A DNA stretch of 38,491 nucleotides from Micromonospora sp. CB01531 (GCF_001905095.1 NZ_LWLS01000124.1:1-38491); one strand, 5' to 3'. Numbered from the stretch's first letter, positions 8,798 through 17,580 are shown. A program made the numbers and translations. Notes: generated by a model from the sequence alone, not told the origin.

Positions 8798-8995
8798 ATG
8801 AAAACAGGCGACAGATCAGGATTCCCCGACCAACGGTCAACAGACCGTACAGCCGACGAGCGACGCGAGAGATCGACGTACTGGCCACCGACTACGGACC
8901 ACACCGAAGCCACCGACCGCAGCCAACTCTTGATAGCTCCCGTAACGAAGCCCGGAGAGGTGGCCGACCCCGACGACGAAGGAGACGACCTATGA
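8798..8995 (+). CDS. Small hydrophilic protein coupled to the T4CP gene
   Basis: A 65-residue, highly charged protein with an acidic C-terminus (DPDDEGDDL). ATG 8798 follows a good GCAGGAAGG ribosome binding site, and the stop overlaps the start of the coupling-protein gene (ATGA at 8992). The overlap and the ribosome binding site are the evidence that it is real. No family is recognised and it has no membrane segment or cysteine. It may mainly provide translational coupling, or be a small adaptor for the coupling ATPase. Confidence 0.55.
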   Translation: MKTGDRSGFPDQRSTDRTADERRERSTYWPPTTDHTEATDRSQLLIAPVTKPGEVADPDDEGDDL

Positions 8996-11505
8996 CAGTG
9001 CCCCTGAACACTTCACCCTGGTCGCCTGCGCCAGTCCCCAGCCCGTCCTGGCCGGACATCGGCATCTCCACGCCGGCGACCGGCCCCGCGCGGTGGATGC
9101 TCGGCGCCGCCGGCTGGGCGGCGCAGCGGCCGTGGTTACTCGTCGTCGCGGCCACCGCACTCGTCGCCTACGTCGTCGCCCGTAACCTCCTGCGACTGTG
9201 GCGGCACCGCCGCCACGCCGACGCGGCACGACTCGTCACGATCGCCCCGCCACCCGACGTCGACCCGCATAGCGCGTCCGCGTTGTGGGCCAACCTCGCC
9301 GGCACCCTCACCCCCTCTCGGCGCCGCCGCTGGCTCTACGGCAGCCCGCACGTGGCTTGGGAGTACACCTGGACCGGTCGGCGGCTGCTCATCAGCGTGT
9401 GGGTACCCGGCACCGTCCCACCGGACGCGGTCGAAGCCGCTGTGGGCGCGGCGTGGCCCGGCGCGGCCTGCACCACCGACGACAGCCCGCCACCGCCGAT
9501 ACCGATCGAGGTGCCGGCAGCGGTGGGCGGGGACCTGCTGCCCACCGCGCCCGAGTGGCTGCCCCTGCGCATCGACCACGACACCGACCCGCTACGCGCC
9601 CTGATGTCCGCCGGATCCCACCTCAAGGCCGACGAGTACGTCTGCGTGCAGATCCTCGCCCGCCCCGCCGCACCTCGCCGCGCCCTGCGCGCCCGACGCG
9701 CCGCCGCCAGGCTGCGTGCCGGCAAGACCGCCATCCCCACCATCAACCCGGTCGCCCCGCTGCTCTGGCTCATCGAGGCGTTCCTCCCCGGCCGCCCCGC
9801 CACGACCCGGCCCGCACCGGCAGGCCGCCGCGACCCCGGGGTGGAACGCGACGTGCGCGCCATCCTCGACAAGACCTCCCACCCGCTCTGGGAGACCGCC
9901 ACCCGCTACGCGGTCGGCAAAGACAGCCGCCGCGCCGGCGGCGACCAGCACCCGCGGCTGCGGGGCATCGCCGACACCATCGCCTCCGCGTTCGCCGTGT
10001 ACTCCGGCCGCAACCGCCTCACCCCTCGAGCCCGCCTGCGGGCCCCCGCCGCCGTGCTGGCGTCGCGGCGTCTCGGCGCCGGGTTCCTCACCTCCACGCC
10101 CGAGTTGGCCGCGCTCGCCGCGTTGCCCCAAGATCTGGCCGTCCCCGGTTTGGACCGGGCGCGGGCGAAGTCCATGCCCGCGCCGGTCGCTGTCCCGACC
10201 GGCGGGCGTGGCACCAAGATGATCGGCGACGCGCAGGTCGGCGGCCACGGTGTCGCGCTGTCCGTTCCCGACGCCCGCTACCACCTGCATGTGGTCGGGT
10301 CCACCGGCTCCGGCAAGACCACCCTGTTGGTCAACATGGCTGTCGATGACATCAAGGCCCGTCGTGGCACCGTGGTCATCGACCCCCACGGCGACCTGGT
10401 CCTGGACATCCTCGACCGGCTTCCTGCCTCTGTCGCCGACCGTCTCGTCATCTTCGATCCGGACCAACCGAACCCGCCGGCGATTAATCCCCTCTCCGGC
10501 GACGACCCGGACCTGGTCGTCGACAACCTGGTGTCGATCTTCGGGAACATCTTCGCCAAGGCATGGGGACCGCGGATGGAGGACGTCATGCGGGTCGCCT
10601 GCTTGACGCTGTTGCGGCACGCCAACGTCACCCTTCAGCACATCCCGCCCCTGCTCAACTCGGCGCAGTTCCGGTCGGCGATGACCGTCGACCTGGACGA
10701 TCCGGCCGGCCTGTCCGGGTTCTGGCAGTGGTACGACGAACTCAACCCCGCCCTGCGCTCACAGGTCATCGGCCCCGTCCTGGCACGGTTGCGGGCGTTC
10801 CTGCTGCGGGACTTCGTCAAGCGCACCATGCGCTACCCGCGCTCCAGCTTCGACATGGGCAAGGTCCTCGACGGCGGGGCGCTGCTCGTGCGCATTCCGA
10901 AGGGGCAGCTGGGGGAGGACACCAGCAAGCTGCTGGGCTCCCTGATCCTGGCGCAGGTGTGGCAGGCCGCCACCGCCCGCGCCCGTATCGCCCCCGACCG
11001 GCGCCGCGACGCCAGCCTGATCATCGACGAGGCGCAGAACTTCCTCACCCTCGCCAACAGCCTGGACACGATGCTCGCCGAGGCCCGCAAGTACCGGCTT
11101 TCGATGGTCTTGGCCCACCAGGACCTCGCCCAGTTTCCTAAGGACCTGCTCGCCGCTGTCTCCGCGAACGCCCGCAACAAGATCTACTTCTCGTGCGCGC
11201 CGGAGGACGCCCGCGTGCTGGCGCGCCACACCCTGCCGGAACTCGACGAGCACGACCTGACCCACCTCGACGCCTACACCGCCGCGACACGTCTCGTCGT
11301 CGACGGCCGGCAGACACCGGCGTTCACCCTCAAGACGCGCCCGCCCCGGCCGGTCGTGGGGGAGTCCACCGCGATCCGCGAACAGGTCGCGCGGAAGCCG
11401 GACCAGCAGAACACCAGCGCCATCGACGAGCTGGTCGACCGCTTGTCGAAGCCCACGGACGACAATCGGGCCACCAGGGGTAGGGGCGCCAAGGAAAAGC
11501 GCTGA
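8992..11505 (+). CDS. VirD4/TraG-type conjugative coupling ATPase (T4CP)
   Basis: An 837-residue protein expected to bring the relaxase-DNA complex to the secretion channel. It has one N-terminal membrane helix (about residues 47-64), a long middle region, and then a P-loop ATPase. Walker A is GSTGSGKTTL (about 434-443), followed by VVIDPHGDLVLDIL. Walker B is SLIIDEAQNFL (about 674-684), and LAHQDLAQFP follows (about 705-714). These match the TraG/VirD4 family with a TraM-recognition region. It starts in an ATGA overlap with the small upstream gene. The putative relaxase gene follows 250 bases later. The C-terminal tail is basic (RGRGAKEKR). Confidence 0.93.
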   Translation: MTVPLNTSPWSPAPVPSPSWPDIGISTPATGPARWMLGAAGWAAQRPWLLVVAATALVAYVVARNLLRLWRHRRHADAARLVTIAPPPDVDPHSASALWANLAGTLTPSRRRRWLYGSPHVAWEYTWTGRRLLISVWVPGTVPPDAVEAAVGAAWPGAACTTDDSPPPPIPIEVPAAVGGDLLPTAPEWLPLRIDHDTDPLRALMSAGSHLKADEYVCVQILARPAAPRRALRARRAAARLRAGKTAIPTINPVAPLLWLIEAFLPGRPATTRPAPAGRRDPGVERDVRAILDKTSHPLWETATRYAVGKDSRRAGGDQHPRLRGIADTIASAFAVYSGRNRLTPRARLRAPAAVLASRRLGAGFLTSTPELAALAALPQDLAVPGLDRARAKSMPAPVAVPTGGRGTKMIGDAQVGGHGVALSVPDARYHLHVVGSTGSGKTTLLVNMAVDDIKARRGTVVIDPHGDLVLDILDRLPASVADRLVIFDPDQPNPPAINPLSGDDPDLVVDNLVSIFGNIFAKAWGPRMEDVMRVACLTLLRHANVTLQHIPPLLNSAQFRSAMTVDLDDPAGLSGFWQWYDELNPALRSQVIGPVLARLRAFLLRDFVKRTMRYPRSSFDMGKVLDGGALLVRIPKGQLGEDTSKLLGSLILAQVWQAATARARIAPDRRRDASLIIDEAQNFLTLANSLDTMLAEARKYRLSMVLAHQDLAQFPKDLLAAVSANARNKIYFSCAPEDARVLARHTLPELDEHDLTHLDAYTAATRLVVDGRQTPAFTLKTRPPRPVVGESTAIREQVARKPDQQNTSAIDELVDRLSKPTDDNRATRGRGAKEKR

Positions 11506-11704
11506 ACGTCCTTTCGCGAGCAGGCACGCCTCGATACCGCGTCTGTCACCGTCACCGAATCCGGGCTGCACAGCCCCTTCGATCAGCCCTTCACCTCCCG
11601 TTCACCACCGCTGCGCACACCGCCGGCAACACGCCCACCCGTACACGTCTGTCAGTGCTGCACACCAGCGGTGACCCGGCGTCACCACGGCCACCGCAGA
11701 TTCC

Positions 11705-11731
11705 AGACACCCCTCCAACGGAGGGGTGTCT
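11705..11731. repeat. Strong hairpin between the T4CP and relaxase genes
   Basis: AGACACCCCTCC (11705-11716) and GGAGGGGTGTCT (11720-11731) are perfect 12-base arms around a 3-base loop. It sits 28 bases before the relaxase start and lacks a T-run. The right arm contains GGAGG, which would be masked when the hairpin folds. It could be a terminator/attenuator of the upstream operon or part of a transfer origin next to the relaxase gene. Confidence 0.65.
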
Positions 11732-11758
11732 CCGTCTTCCCCTGAAGGGATCCCGCAC

Positions 11759-12709
11759 ATGTCCAGCGAATCCTCCAACTCGCTATCCGGCTCCTCCGAA
11801 CCGGATCCGCCGGCCTCGTCCAACCCCTCCCCATCACAGTCGTCTCGTCGCCCCTCACGGCAGGAGCGCCTGGAACACCTGCGGCGGCTGACCCTGCGCG
11901 ACCGCACGCTGCTCGGCTGGCTTGCCGAGCACTACCTGCTGTCCACCGACCAGATCGCCAAGGCCCTGTTCCCGTCACGCCGGGCGGCCCTGGTACGCCT
12001 CGCGACGCTGCGCTCCATCGAGGCCGTCACACGGTTTGTGGACATCACCACCGGCACCGGCCAGTACCTCTACGCCCTCGGCCCGCTCGGCGCCGTGCTG
12101 CACCCCACCGCCTACACCGACCCCGATCGGCCCACGGCCCGTCCGTCGCGCTCCAGCATCGAGCGCACCGAGCGCATCGTCGGCAGCCACAAGCTGCGCC
12201 ACCTGCTCGGCGTCAACCAGCTCTTCGTCGACCTGCACGCCTACACCCGCACCGACCCGAACGCGCACCTGCTGCGCTGGTGGTCCGAGCAGCACGCCAC
12301 CGCCGCCTACGCCGCCGCCGACATCCGCCCCGACGCCCACGGCGTCTGGTCCGTCGGCGACCGCACGGTCGGGTTCTTCCTCGAACACGACAACAACACC
12401 GAGAACCTGGGCCGCGTGCTGCGCAAGCTGCGCGCCTACGAACGCCTCGCCGAGTTCGGCCCCCGCTACCCGGTCCTGCTGCGTGTGCGCAGCCGCCGTC
12501 GCGAAGGCAACCTGCTGCGCGCCCTGGCCGGCGTGCCCACCGCCATGCCGGTGGCCACCGGTGTTCACGACGAGCACCCCGCCGGTCCGGCCTGGACCCT
12601 GACCACCGACCCGGGGCTGCGCCGCTGGCTGCACGAGCTGCCCAGCGACCACGGGCCCGACAACTCCGCCACCAACCCGCACCGTTTCATCCACCCCGAC
12701 AACGACTGA
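11759..12709 (+). CDS. Replic_Relax-family protein, putative relaxase/plasmid mobilisation protein
   Basis: A 316-residue protein. A low-complexity Ser/Pro N-terminus (1-45) precedes a winged-helix region containing LTLRDRTLLGWLAEHYLLST and DQIAKALFPSRRAALVRL (about 50-90). The core has WWSEQHATAAY (about 180-190) and FFLEHDNNTENLGRVLRKLR (about 212-231), motifs of the Replic_Relax family whose members are proposed to relax plasmid DNA for transfer. ATG 11759 is chosen over the in-frame GTG 11726 because TGAAGGGA lies 8 bases upstream. Its place after the coupling ATPase fits a relaxase role, but the catalytic mechanism of the family is poorly known. Confidence 0.8.
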   Translation: MSSESSNSLSGSSEPDPPASSNPSPSQSSRRPSRQERLEHLRRLTLRDRTLLGWLAEHYLLSTDQIAKALFPSRRAALVRLATLRSIEAVTRFVDITTGTGQYLYALGPLGAVLHPTAYTDPDRPTARPSRSSIERTERIVGSHKLRHLLGVNQLFVDLHAYTRTDPNAHLLRWWSEQHATAAYAAADIRPDAHGVWSVGDRTVGFFLEHDNNTENLGRVLRKLRAYERLAEFGPRYPVLLRVRSRRREGNLLRALAGVPTAMPVATGVHDEHPAGPAWTLTTDPGLRRWLHELPSDHGPDNSATNPHRFIHPDND

Positions 12710-12832
12710 CACCGAACCCGCCCCACAGCATGGGCGGTCTAACAGGGCAGGTCACCGCCCCCGGAACCTGACCGTCCCACCGTCGGGGCCGGCGCAGCGG
12801 AGAGCCTCGGGCGGTGATCCTGCCCAGGGCAT

Positions 12833-12974
12833 CTGTCAGACGAGCGGCTCCGCTGTCAGATCCGGCCGGTCTGACAGACCACACGCCTCAATCACCGCCG
12901 CAGCCACCCCCATCGCCTAACAACGCAGGTCAACGCCCTTATCGGCGGCTTCCCGAGGCGAAAGCCGCTGACAG
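12833..12974. promoter_or_regulatory. Cluster of four CTGTCAG motifs (candidate operator or oriT)
   Basis: CTGTCAG occurs at 12833-12839 and 12853-12859 and, inverted, at 12871-12877 and 12968-12974. The second and third copies form an imperfect palindrome of 25 bases with an inner CCGGCCGG. The copy at 12853 shares the longer stretch CTGTCAGAYCCGGCC with position 454, upstream of the transfer operon. This looks like a binding site shared by element promoters. Confidence 0.5.
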
Positions 12975-13007
12975 ATCCAACCCCTATCGTTTCGGCAACA
13001 CCACACC

Positions 13008-13031
13008 TCACATATCGCTTCACATATCGCT
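13008..13031. repeat. Tandem 12-base repeat
   Basis: TCACATATCGCT is repeated twice without spacing (13008-13019, 13020-13031) in AT-richer non-coding DNA, with a partial CTATCGTTTC further left. It resembles a two-copy iteron or operator. Confidence 0.5.
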
Positions 13032-13253
13032 CCACCCGGTTCGGTCCCACCTCAGGGATCCCTCGCCGCACCCCGCGGTACGCGACGCCCACCCGCTCCA
13101 GCCGGTCAGCACGCGCCCGCGCGGCGACCCTCCGAGGTCGCACCAACCACCCGCACCATCCCTCTGTCCCCTTCCGCTCTGACCCCGACCCATGCACCCG
13201 GTGGGCCGGTCAGTCCCGTGCGCCCCGGCGCCCCACCTGAAGGAGGACCGTGT

Positions 13254-14084
13254 ATGTCCACTCTCAACGGCACCCCGCTGACCCGTCACGGCAGCCGTGT
13301 GCCCACCCTCCCGGCGAAGCCGGCCCCCACCCGGACCGCCACCGCCGCCCCGCCTCAGAAGACGGCCGCCACGGCCACCCCGGCCGTCGTGGCCAGCCCG
13401 CAGGCAGTCGTCCGCACCATGATCGTCTGCGTCTCCGAGGAACTGTTCCAGGCGCTGAGCGCCACCCGGCAACTCGAACGCCACCTCGGCATCTCGGGCA
13501 CCAGCTGCCCCCGGTACTGGGCCCGCACAGGCATGCGCCCCTGGCAGCGGCGGCAGCTCATCGACCTACGCAAGGCCAAGACCGGGCCCTGGTACTGCGC
13601 CGGCGGGCCCATCCGCCTGCTCGACCTGGCCGGCATGCGCCACGGCGCCTACCTCGGCGCCAGCGTCCGCCACCAGCAGTGGGCCCACGTCGTCGCGGGC
13701 ACGAAGGCGGCCACCCCGTGGCCTGTCTTCCTGCAGAAGCACCTGTCCGACCCGTCGGGATACCCGATGGACACCGCGACCGTCGAGTTCCACCGGCAGC
13801 CGTGCGTGCAGGCCATGCGCATGCACAACGCCGCGACACGCGGCCCGGGGCAGATCGACCTGGGCGACCTGGAGATGTTCCAGGCCGGCGCCGCCGCCTA
13901 CGCCAACTACCACGCCCTGTGGGCGTTGTGCACCGACGCCTTCCTCACCGAGACCGGCGACCGGATGCAACCGGCCAGCGCGTTCTTCGCCGACCGGATC
14001 ACCTACCTCGAGCAGGCGGCCCGCTACCTGGACTCGCTCGACGAGGACCAGCGGCTGTTCGCCATCGACCTGCACCACCGCTGA
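13254..14084 (+). CDS. Conserved-looking element protein of unknown function
   Basis: A 276-residue protein that I do not recognise. The first 50 residues are Ala/Pro/Thr-rich and disordered. The rest is a compact, probably helical domain with many aromatic residues (YWARTGMRPWQRRQLIDL, HQQWAHVV, YANYHALWALC). ATG 13254 follows a GAAGGAGGA ribosome binding site; an upstream in-frame start at 13218 is less likely. It is the first gene after the 544-base regulatory region and probably starts the accessory operon of the element. Codon use matches its neighbours. Confidence 0.7.
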   Translation: MSTLNGTPLTRHGSRVPTLPAKPAPTRTATAAPPQKTAATATPAVVASPQAVVRTMIVCVSEELFQALSATRQLERHLGISGTSCPRYWARTGMRPWQRRQLIDLRKAKTGPWYCAGGPIRLLDLAGMRHGAYLGASVRHQQWAHVVAGTKAATPWPVFLQKHLSDPSGYPMDTATVEFHRQPCVQAMRMHNAATRGPGQIDLGDLEMFQAGAAAYANYHALWALCTDAFLTETGDRMQPASAFFADRITYLEQAARYLDSLDEDQRLFAIDLHHR

Positions 14085-14540
14085 CCACAGACCGGTCGGG
14101 ACACCACCCCTCACACCCGAAAAGGCCTGTGCTGCCCCGACGATTCCATCCCAACCTCACGGCCTGCCGCTCCGCCTCATGCGGCGGATCGACTGCCGGC
14201 TTTCCGTACCGCCCGGCCATCGGCAACGTTGTGCCGCCGGGCTGGTTGCGCCCGAGCCTCCGGCTGTCGGGCCCGGCTCGAAGCCTGCCCTAGGCGGCGA
14301 ACGACAGTCGCCGAGCCCCCCGGGCCGGGGCGCGCGGTCCGAGCCCGGCCGGCAACAGGCCGCCCTTTCCCTCTTCCACCCAGCCATCTCTCGCTCCCGG
14401 AAAACCGCTCTACGCCCAGCGGCGGACCGGACCCGCCGTACCGAATCTCGAGGTGTGTCCCGAGGTCCGGTCATCGCACTTGATCAGCGCCGCGTTCGAA
14501 GCGTGGATCAGTGCTGACCTCACACGAAAGGAAGATGCCC
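14085..14540. other. Non-coding spacer
   Basis: These 456 bases have no convincing gene. Open frames run through it only because of the GC content. A pair of related GATCAGYGC words (14482-14490 and 14506-14514) lies just before the next ribosome binding site. Its length suggests that the winged-helix gene downstream has its own promoter. Confidence 0.45.
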
Positions 14541-15368
14541 ATGACCGACGCACCAGAGCCCGTGCCCGCCCACGCGATGTTCAAGGTCCTCGCCGCCCTC
14601 GCGGAACTCGGCGAGGCCACCGCCGCCGACGTGGCGGACAAGGCAGGCCTCGGCTACTCCACCGCCACGGCAAAGCTGCGCGCCTGGGAGCAGACCGGGC
14701 AGACCGAACGCATCCACACCGAGAGCAAGCGTGCCGTGTGGCGGCTGACCGACGCCGGTCGCGCCGCCGCCGGCACCGACCAGGCTGCGTCGCCGGCGCA
14801 CGACACCCCGCCCGACATGCTGCCCGATGAACCGGCGGAGACCGCCCGCGACGTCGCCGACGACGACCCGACCGACGTCTCCGACATCGCGGAGCCACCC
14901 GCGGAACCGGCCACGCCGGGGCCCGAGAATCCCGCGCACGGGGAACCCCCGACCTCCGCCAGCGACACGACCGCCCCACCGGAGGCATCCACACCGCTCG
15001 TCGGTGAGGAAGAACCCGTGGCCGCGACCGACGGGGAAAGCCAGCAGCCTGCCTCCACGCCCGATGGCACCGAGGACACCGCCGCCCGGTCCGAGGACCC
15101 AGTCATCTCAACCGCCGGCGGCCGCCGGGCGAAGGGGTCCCTGCGAGGGTCGGTGCTGGACATCCTCGAAGCCCACCCCGACCGGCAGTACAGGACCAGC
15201 GAGCTGTGCAAGCTCATCGACGCCGCCAACGAAGGCGGCGGCGCGAAGAGGGCCAGCGCGGGCGCGGTCGTCAACGCGGTGGTCAAGCTCGTCGCCGCTG
15301 GCAAGGCCGTGCAGACCGTGGAAAAGCCGGCCACCTTCCAGCTCGCCCCCACCACCGGCAGCCGATAG
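14541..15368 (+). CDS. Two-domain winged-helix DNA-binding protein
   Basis: A 275-residue protein with a winged-helix domain at each end. The N-terminal one (about 8-75; AMFKVLAALAELGEATAADV, then a wing ending VWRLTDAGRAA) resembles MarR/IclR-like helices. An acidic, Pro/Ala/Thr-rich linker (about 80-195) joins it to a second helix-turn-helix (about 205-270; VLDILEAHPDRQYRTSELC). The second domain resembles the N-terminus of the MoxR-linked gene at 22212. ATG 14541 is chosen because AAAGGAAG lies six bases upstream; ATG 14535 is too close. It probably binds element DNA as a regulator or partition-like protein. Confidence 0.72.
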   Translation: MTDAPEPVPAHAMFKVLAALAELGEATAADVADKAGLGYSTATAKLRAWEQTGQTERIHTESKRAVWRLTDAGRAAAGTDQAASPAHDTPPDMLPDEPAETARDVADDDPTDVSDIAEPPAEPATPGPENPAHGEPPTSASDTTAPPEASTPLVGEEEPVAATDGESQQPASTPDGTEDTAARSEDPVISTAGGRRAKGSLRGSVLDILEAHPDRQYRTSELCKLIDAANEGGGAKRASAGAVVNAVVKLVAAGKAVQTVEKPATFQLAPTTGSR

Positions 15369-15465
15369 CCGCCGGCCACCTGTCAGGCAGCCCGAGGGCG
15401 GGCGTCGAAGTTTGGCCGCTCCACGCCCGCCCCCGGTGCTCCTTCTTACCCAAGGAGCGTTTCAA

Positions 15466-16101
15466 GTGTCTTCCATCCTGCACACGATCGCCATCGCCGT
15501 CGGCGGGATCCTTACCGGTCTCGCCCCCGCCGCCGCCCTGCTCTGGCGGCAGCAACAACAACTGCAGATGGCCCGCTACGAGGCCACCCACGACGAGATC
15601 ACCGGCCTGCCCAACCGCCGGCTGTTCCTCACCCGCTTGCGCGCCGCCCTGGAGAACAACGCGCCGATCGGTGTGGTGCTGCTGGACCTCAACCGGTTCA
15701 AGACCGTCAACGACACCCTCGGCCACGAGGTCGGCAACGACCTGCTCCACCAGGTCGGCCGCCGCCTGGCCAGCCTCCCCGCCCCGGTGGGGCTCGCGGC
15801 CCGGCTCTCCGGCGACGAGTTCGCGTTGCTGGTGACCGGCGACCGCGAAGACATCGCCGCCGCGGCGGAGGCCGCCTGGCAGGTGATCGCCGCTGACTCG
15901 ATCCGCGTCGTCAACGGTGACCTGCAGGTGACCGCCTCGGTCGGCTACACCCACACCCACCACCCCAACACCAGCACCCGGCAATTACTCGGCCAGGCCG
16001 ACTCCGCCATGTACGAGGCGAAACGTGTCGACGGCGGCGTACGCGAGTACCTGGCCCACCGCACACCGGCCATCCGCAGCCGCAGCCGTCACAACGGCTG
16101 A
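15466..16101 (+). CDS. GGDEF-domain protein, probable diguanylate cyclase
   Basis: A 211-residue protein starting at GTG 15466 after an AAGGAG ribosome binding site. One N-terminal membrane helix (about 5-27) is followed by a GGDEF domain: DEITGLPNRRLF (43-54), the metal-binding LLDLNRFK (72-79), the signature SGDEF (115-119), and ADSAMYEAKR near the end. SGDEF retains the key Asp-Glu-Phe, so cyclic di-GMP synthesis is plausible; Gly-to-Ser at the first position is seen in some active enzymes. There is no inhibitory RxxD site just before the motif. A strong terminator follows the gene. No EAL domain is present in the window. Confidence 0.85.
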   Translation: MSSILHTIAIAVGGILTGLAPAAALLWRQQQQLQMARYEATHDEITGLPNRRLFLTRLRAALENNAPIGVVLLDLNRFKTVNDTLGHEVGNDLLHQVGRRLASLPAPVGLAARLSGDEFALLVTGDREDIAAAAEAAWQVIAADSIRVVNGDLQVTASVGYTHTHHPNTSTRQLLGQADSAMYEAKRVDGGVREYLAHRTPAIRSRSRHNG

Positions 16102-16129
16102 CCCCGCACCTCCCACCACACATCTCAAG

Positions 16130-16161
16130 GGCCCCGCAGCCGCCCCGGCTGCGGGGCCTTT
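16130..16161 (+). terminator. Rho-independent terminator after the GGDEF gene
   Basis: GGCCCCGCAGCC (16130-16141) and GGCTGCGGGGCC (16147-16158) form a perfect 12-base stem with a 5-base loop, followed by TTT. It lies about 30 bases after the GGDEF stop and ends that transcript. Confidence 0.85.
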
Positions 16162-16190
16162 CGCCTGTCCACCCCTGCAAGGAGAACTTG

Positions 16191-17018
16191 GTGCTGTCCT
16201 CCAACACTGTCCGCGCCCTTACCGATTGCCTCGTCTCTGCGGACGCTGACGCCGACCAGATGGGATGGGGTCAGCCCCCGACACTGCTGCTCGTCCACGA
16301 CTGGCTCCTCACCACTTCGCCGAAGCGGCGGCGCGCGATGCGCAGCCTGGAGTTCCCGCCGCACCCCGACGACCTCCTCGCCGACCCGGCCGGGCTGCCC
16401 GCGCTGCTGCACCGCCTCGCCACCGGGCTGACCAACCCCACGGAACCCACCCCATACCAGGCCACCCTCGACACGATCATCAGCCGGATCCGCGCGACCA
16501 CACCGGACGCGCGCCTCGTGGCCTGGGCCGCCTGCTACGACGACATCCACACCCGCGACGGCCAGCCACGACAGGCCCGCCGCGTCGACGCCGTCGACAC
16601 CGACGGACGCGTCTACCAGCTCACCCACCTGCGCGGCGAGGACCACCCGCTGATCCTCGTCGACGACACCCCCAACCTGGGCGACCTCCCCGCCACCTAC
16701 CCCGGTCTGGTCGCCCTGCTGGCCGCCACCGCCCGCTACACCGAGACCAGGACCGCCGAGGGCACGCCACAACCGCACCCGTCCCGCCTCCGCACCGAGC
16801 CGGACGAGCCGATCTTCAGCGTGCGCGGACCCGACGGCGAGTCCATCCGCTGCCAGGTCTGCGGCGCCGTCGACGAGATCACCTCCGACGAGATGCCTTC
16901 CATGGCCGGCTACGGCCAAGACACCTACACCAAGTGCACCCGCTGCGGATCCGTCGAGACCACCGACCCGATCTTCGGCTGGCGCGCCAAGCCCGCCACC
17001 TGGCCGCCCACACCCTAG
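16191..17018 (+). CDS. Element protein with a C-terminal zinc ribbon, function unknown
   Basis: A 275-residue protein with GTG 16191 as start, six bases after AAGGAG. The body (1-215) is not recognised; it is predicted soluble, with WAACYDDIHT and LPATYPGLVALLA blocks. The C-terminus carries a probable zinc ribbon with CQVCG and CTRCG, the two Cys pairs about 29 residues apart. Zinc ribbons of this kind bind nucleic acid or protein partners. The gene lies just after a strong terminator, so it probably has its own promoter or starts the next operon with the gene at 17086. Confidence 0.7.
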   Translation: MLSSNTVRALTDCLVSADADADQMGWGQPPTLLLVHDWLLTTSPKRRRAMRSLEFPPHPDDLLADPAGLPALLHRLATGLTNPTEPTPYQATLDTIISRIRATTPDARLVAWAACYDDIHTRDGQPRQARRVDAVDTDGRVYQLTHLRGEDHPLILVDDTPNLGDLPATYPGLVALLAATARYTETRTAEGTPQPHPSRLRTEPDEPIFSVRGPDGESIRCQVCGAVDEITSDEMPSMAGYGQDTYTKCTRCGSVETTDPIFGWRAKPATWPPTP

Positions 17019-17085
17019 CCCGACCAGCCGTGACGCCCCTCGCGCTGCCCGATCGTCGCCCCTTTTGCCGAAGGAGTCCTGTCCT

Positions 17086-17580
17086 GTGCGCACCCACTGC
17101 TACATCGGCGCCACCCGCCCCGAGAACCCGCACCTGGTGCACGGCCGGTTCGTGCTCTTCGACGGCCACCCGGCCGTCGTGCTACCGACCCTGGCCGCGA
17201 TCTGGGCCGGCCACGCCCACCACGACGCAGCCGCGTTGATCACCGCGATCCTCGCCCACGACTGGGAGTACCTCGACCCAGACATCACCGCCACCACGCT
17301 CTCCCCATTCACCGGGCAGCGTCCGGTGCCGGGCGTCGGCATGACCCTCGGCTCCGAGGTGGACCCGCCGGAGCCGGTCACGGTGTTCCCGCTGTGCCAC
17401 GCCAGGCACCTCGACACCGAATGGATCTACCTCATCGAAGCGAACACCGACACCATCGCCGTGCACACCAGCCACGGCACCCACGTCGCCACCTACTACC
17501 TAATCAACTGCCTGCACCCGGGCGCCGCCGACCGAGCCGAGCAGCCATACGGGTCGCGACCAGCGGCGGGAGCACGGTGA
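17086..17580 (+). CDS. Small element protein of unknown function, coupled to the cell-wall hydrolase
   Basis: A 164-residue protein not recognised as a known family. GTG 17086 lies nine bases after AAGGAG. The sequence looks globular and alternating alpha/beta (HGRFVLFDGHPAVVLPTLAA, EWIYLIEANTD). It has four cysteines and no membrane segment. Its stop overlaps the start of the NlpC/P60 gene (GTGA at 17577), so the two are probably made together, and it may help export or control of the hydrolase. That link is inferred from the overlap only. Confidence 0.65.
   Translation: MRTHCYIGATRPENPHLVHGRFVLFDGHPAVVLPTLAAIWAGHAHHDAAALITAILAHDWEYLDPDITATTLSPFTGQRPVPGVGMTLGSEVDPPEPVTVFPLCHARHLDTEWIYLIEANTDTIAVHTSHGTHVATYYLINCLHPGAADRAEQPYGSRPAAGAR

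Larger units (their letters stand above)
12710..13253. other. Non-coding region with repeats after the relaxase gene
   Basis: These 544 bases hold no convincing gene. A short CCGCCC/GGGCGG hairpin (12718-12737) directly follows the relaxase stop. Four CTGTCAG motifs cluster at 12833-12974, and a 12-base sequence is tandemly repeated at 13008-13031. The region ends in a GGAGGA ribosome binding site for the next gene. It is the best candidate in the window for an origin of transfer or a promoter/operator hub. Confidence 0.5.

Noticed and set aside
13008..13031. CRISPR array
   Set aside because: Only two 12-base repeats without spacers; no cas genes in the window.
12892..13197. A minus-strand frame of 101 codons across the tandem repeat
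   Set aside because: The repeat would encode ERYVKRYV, but the rest is Arg/Val/Gly-rich and there is no start signal. The repeat is better explained as non-coding.
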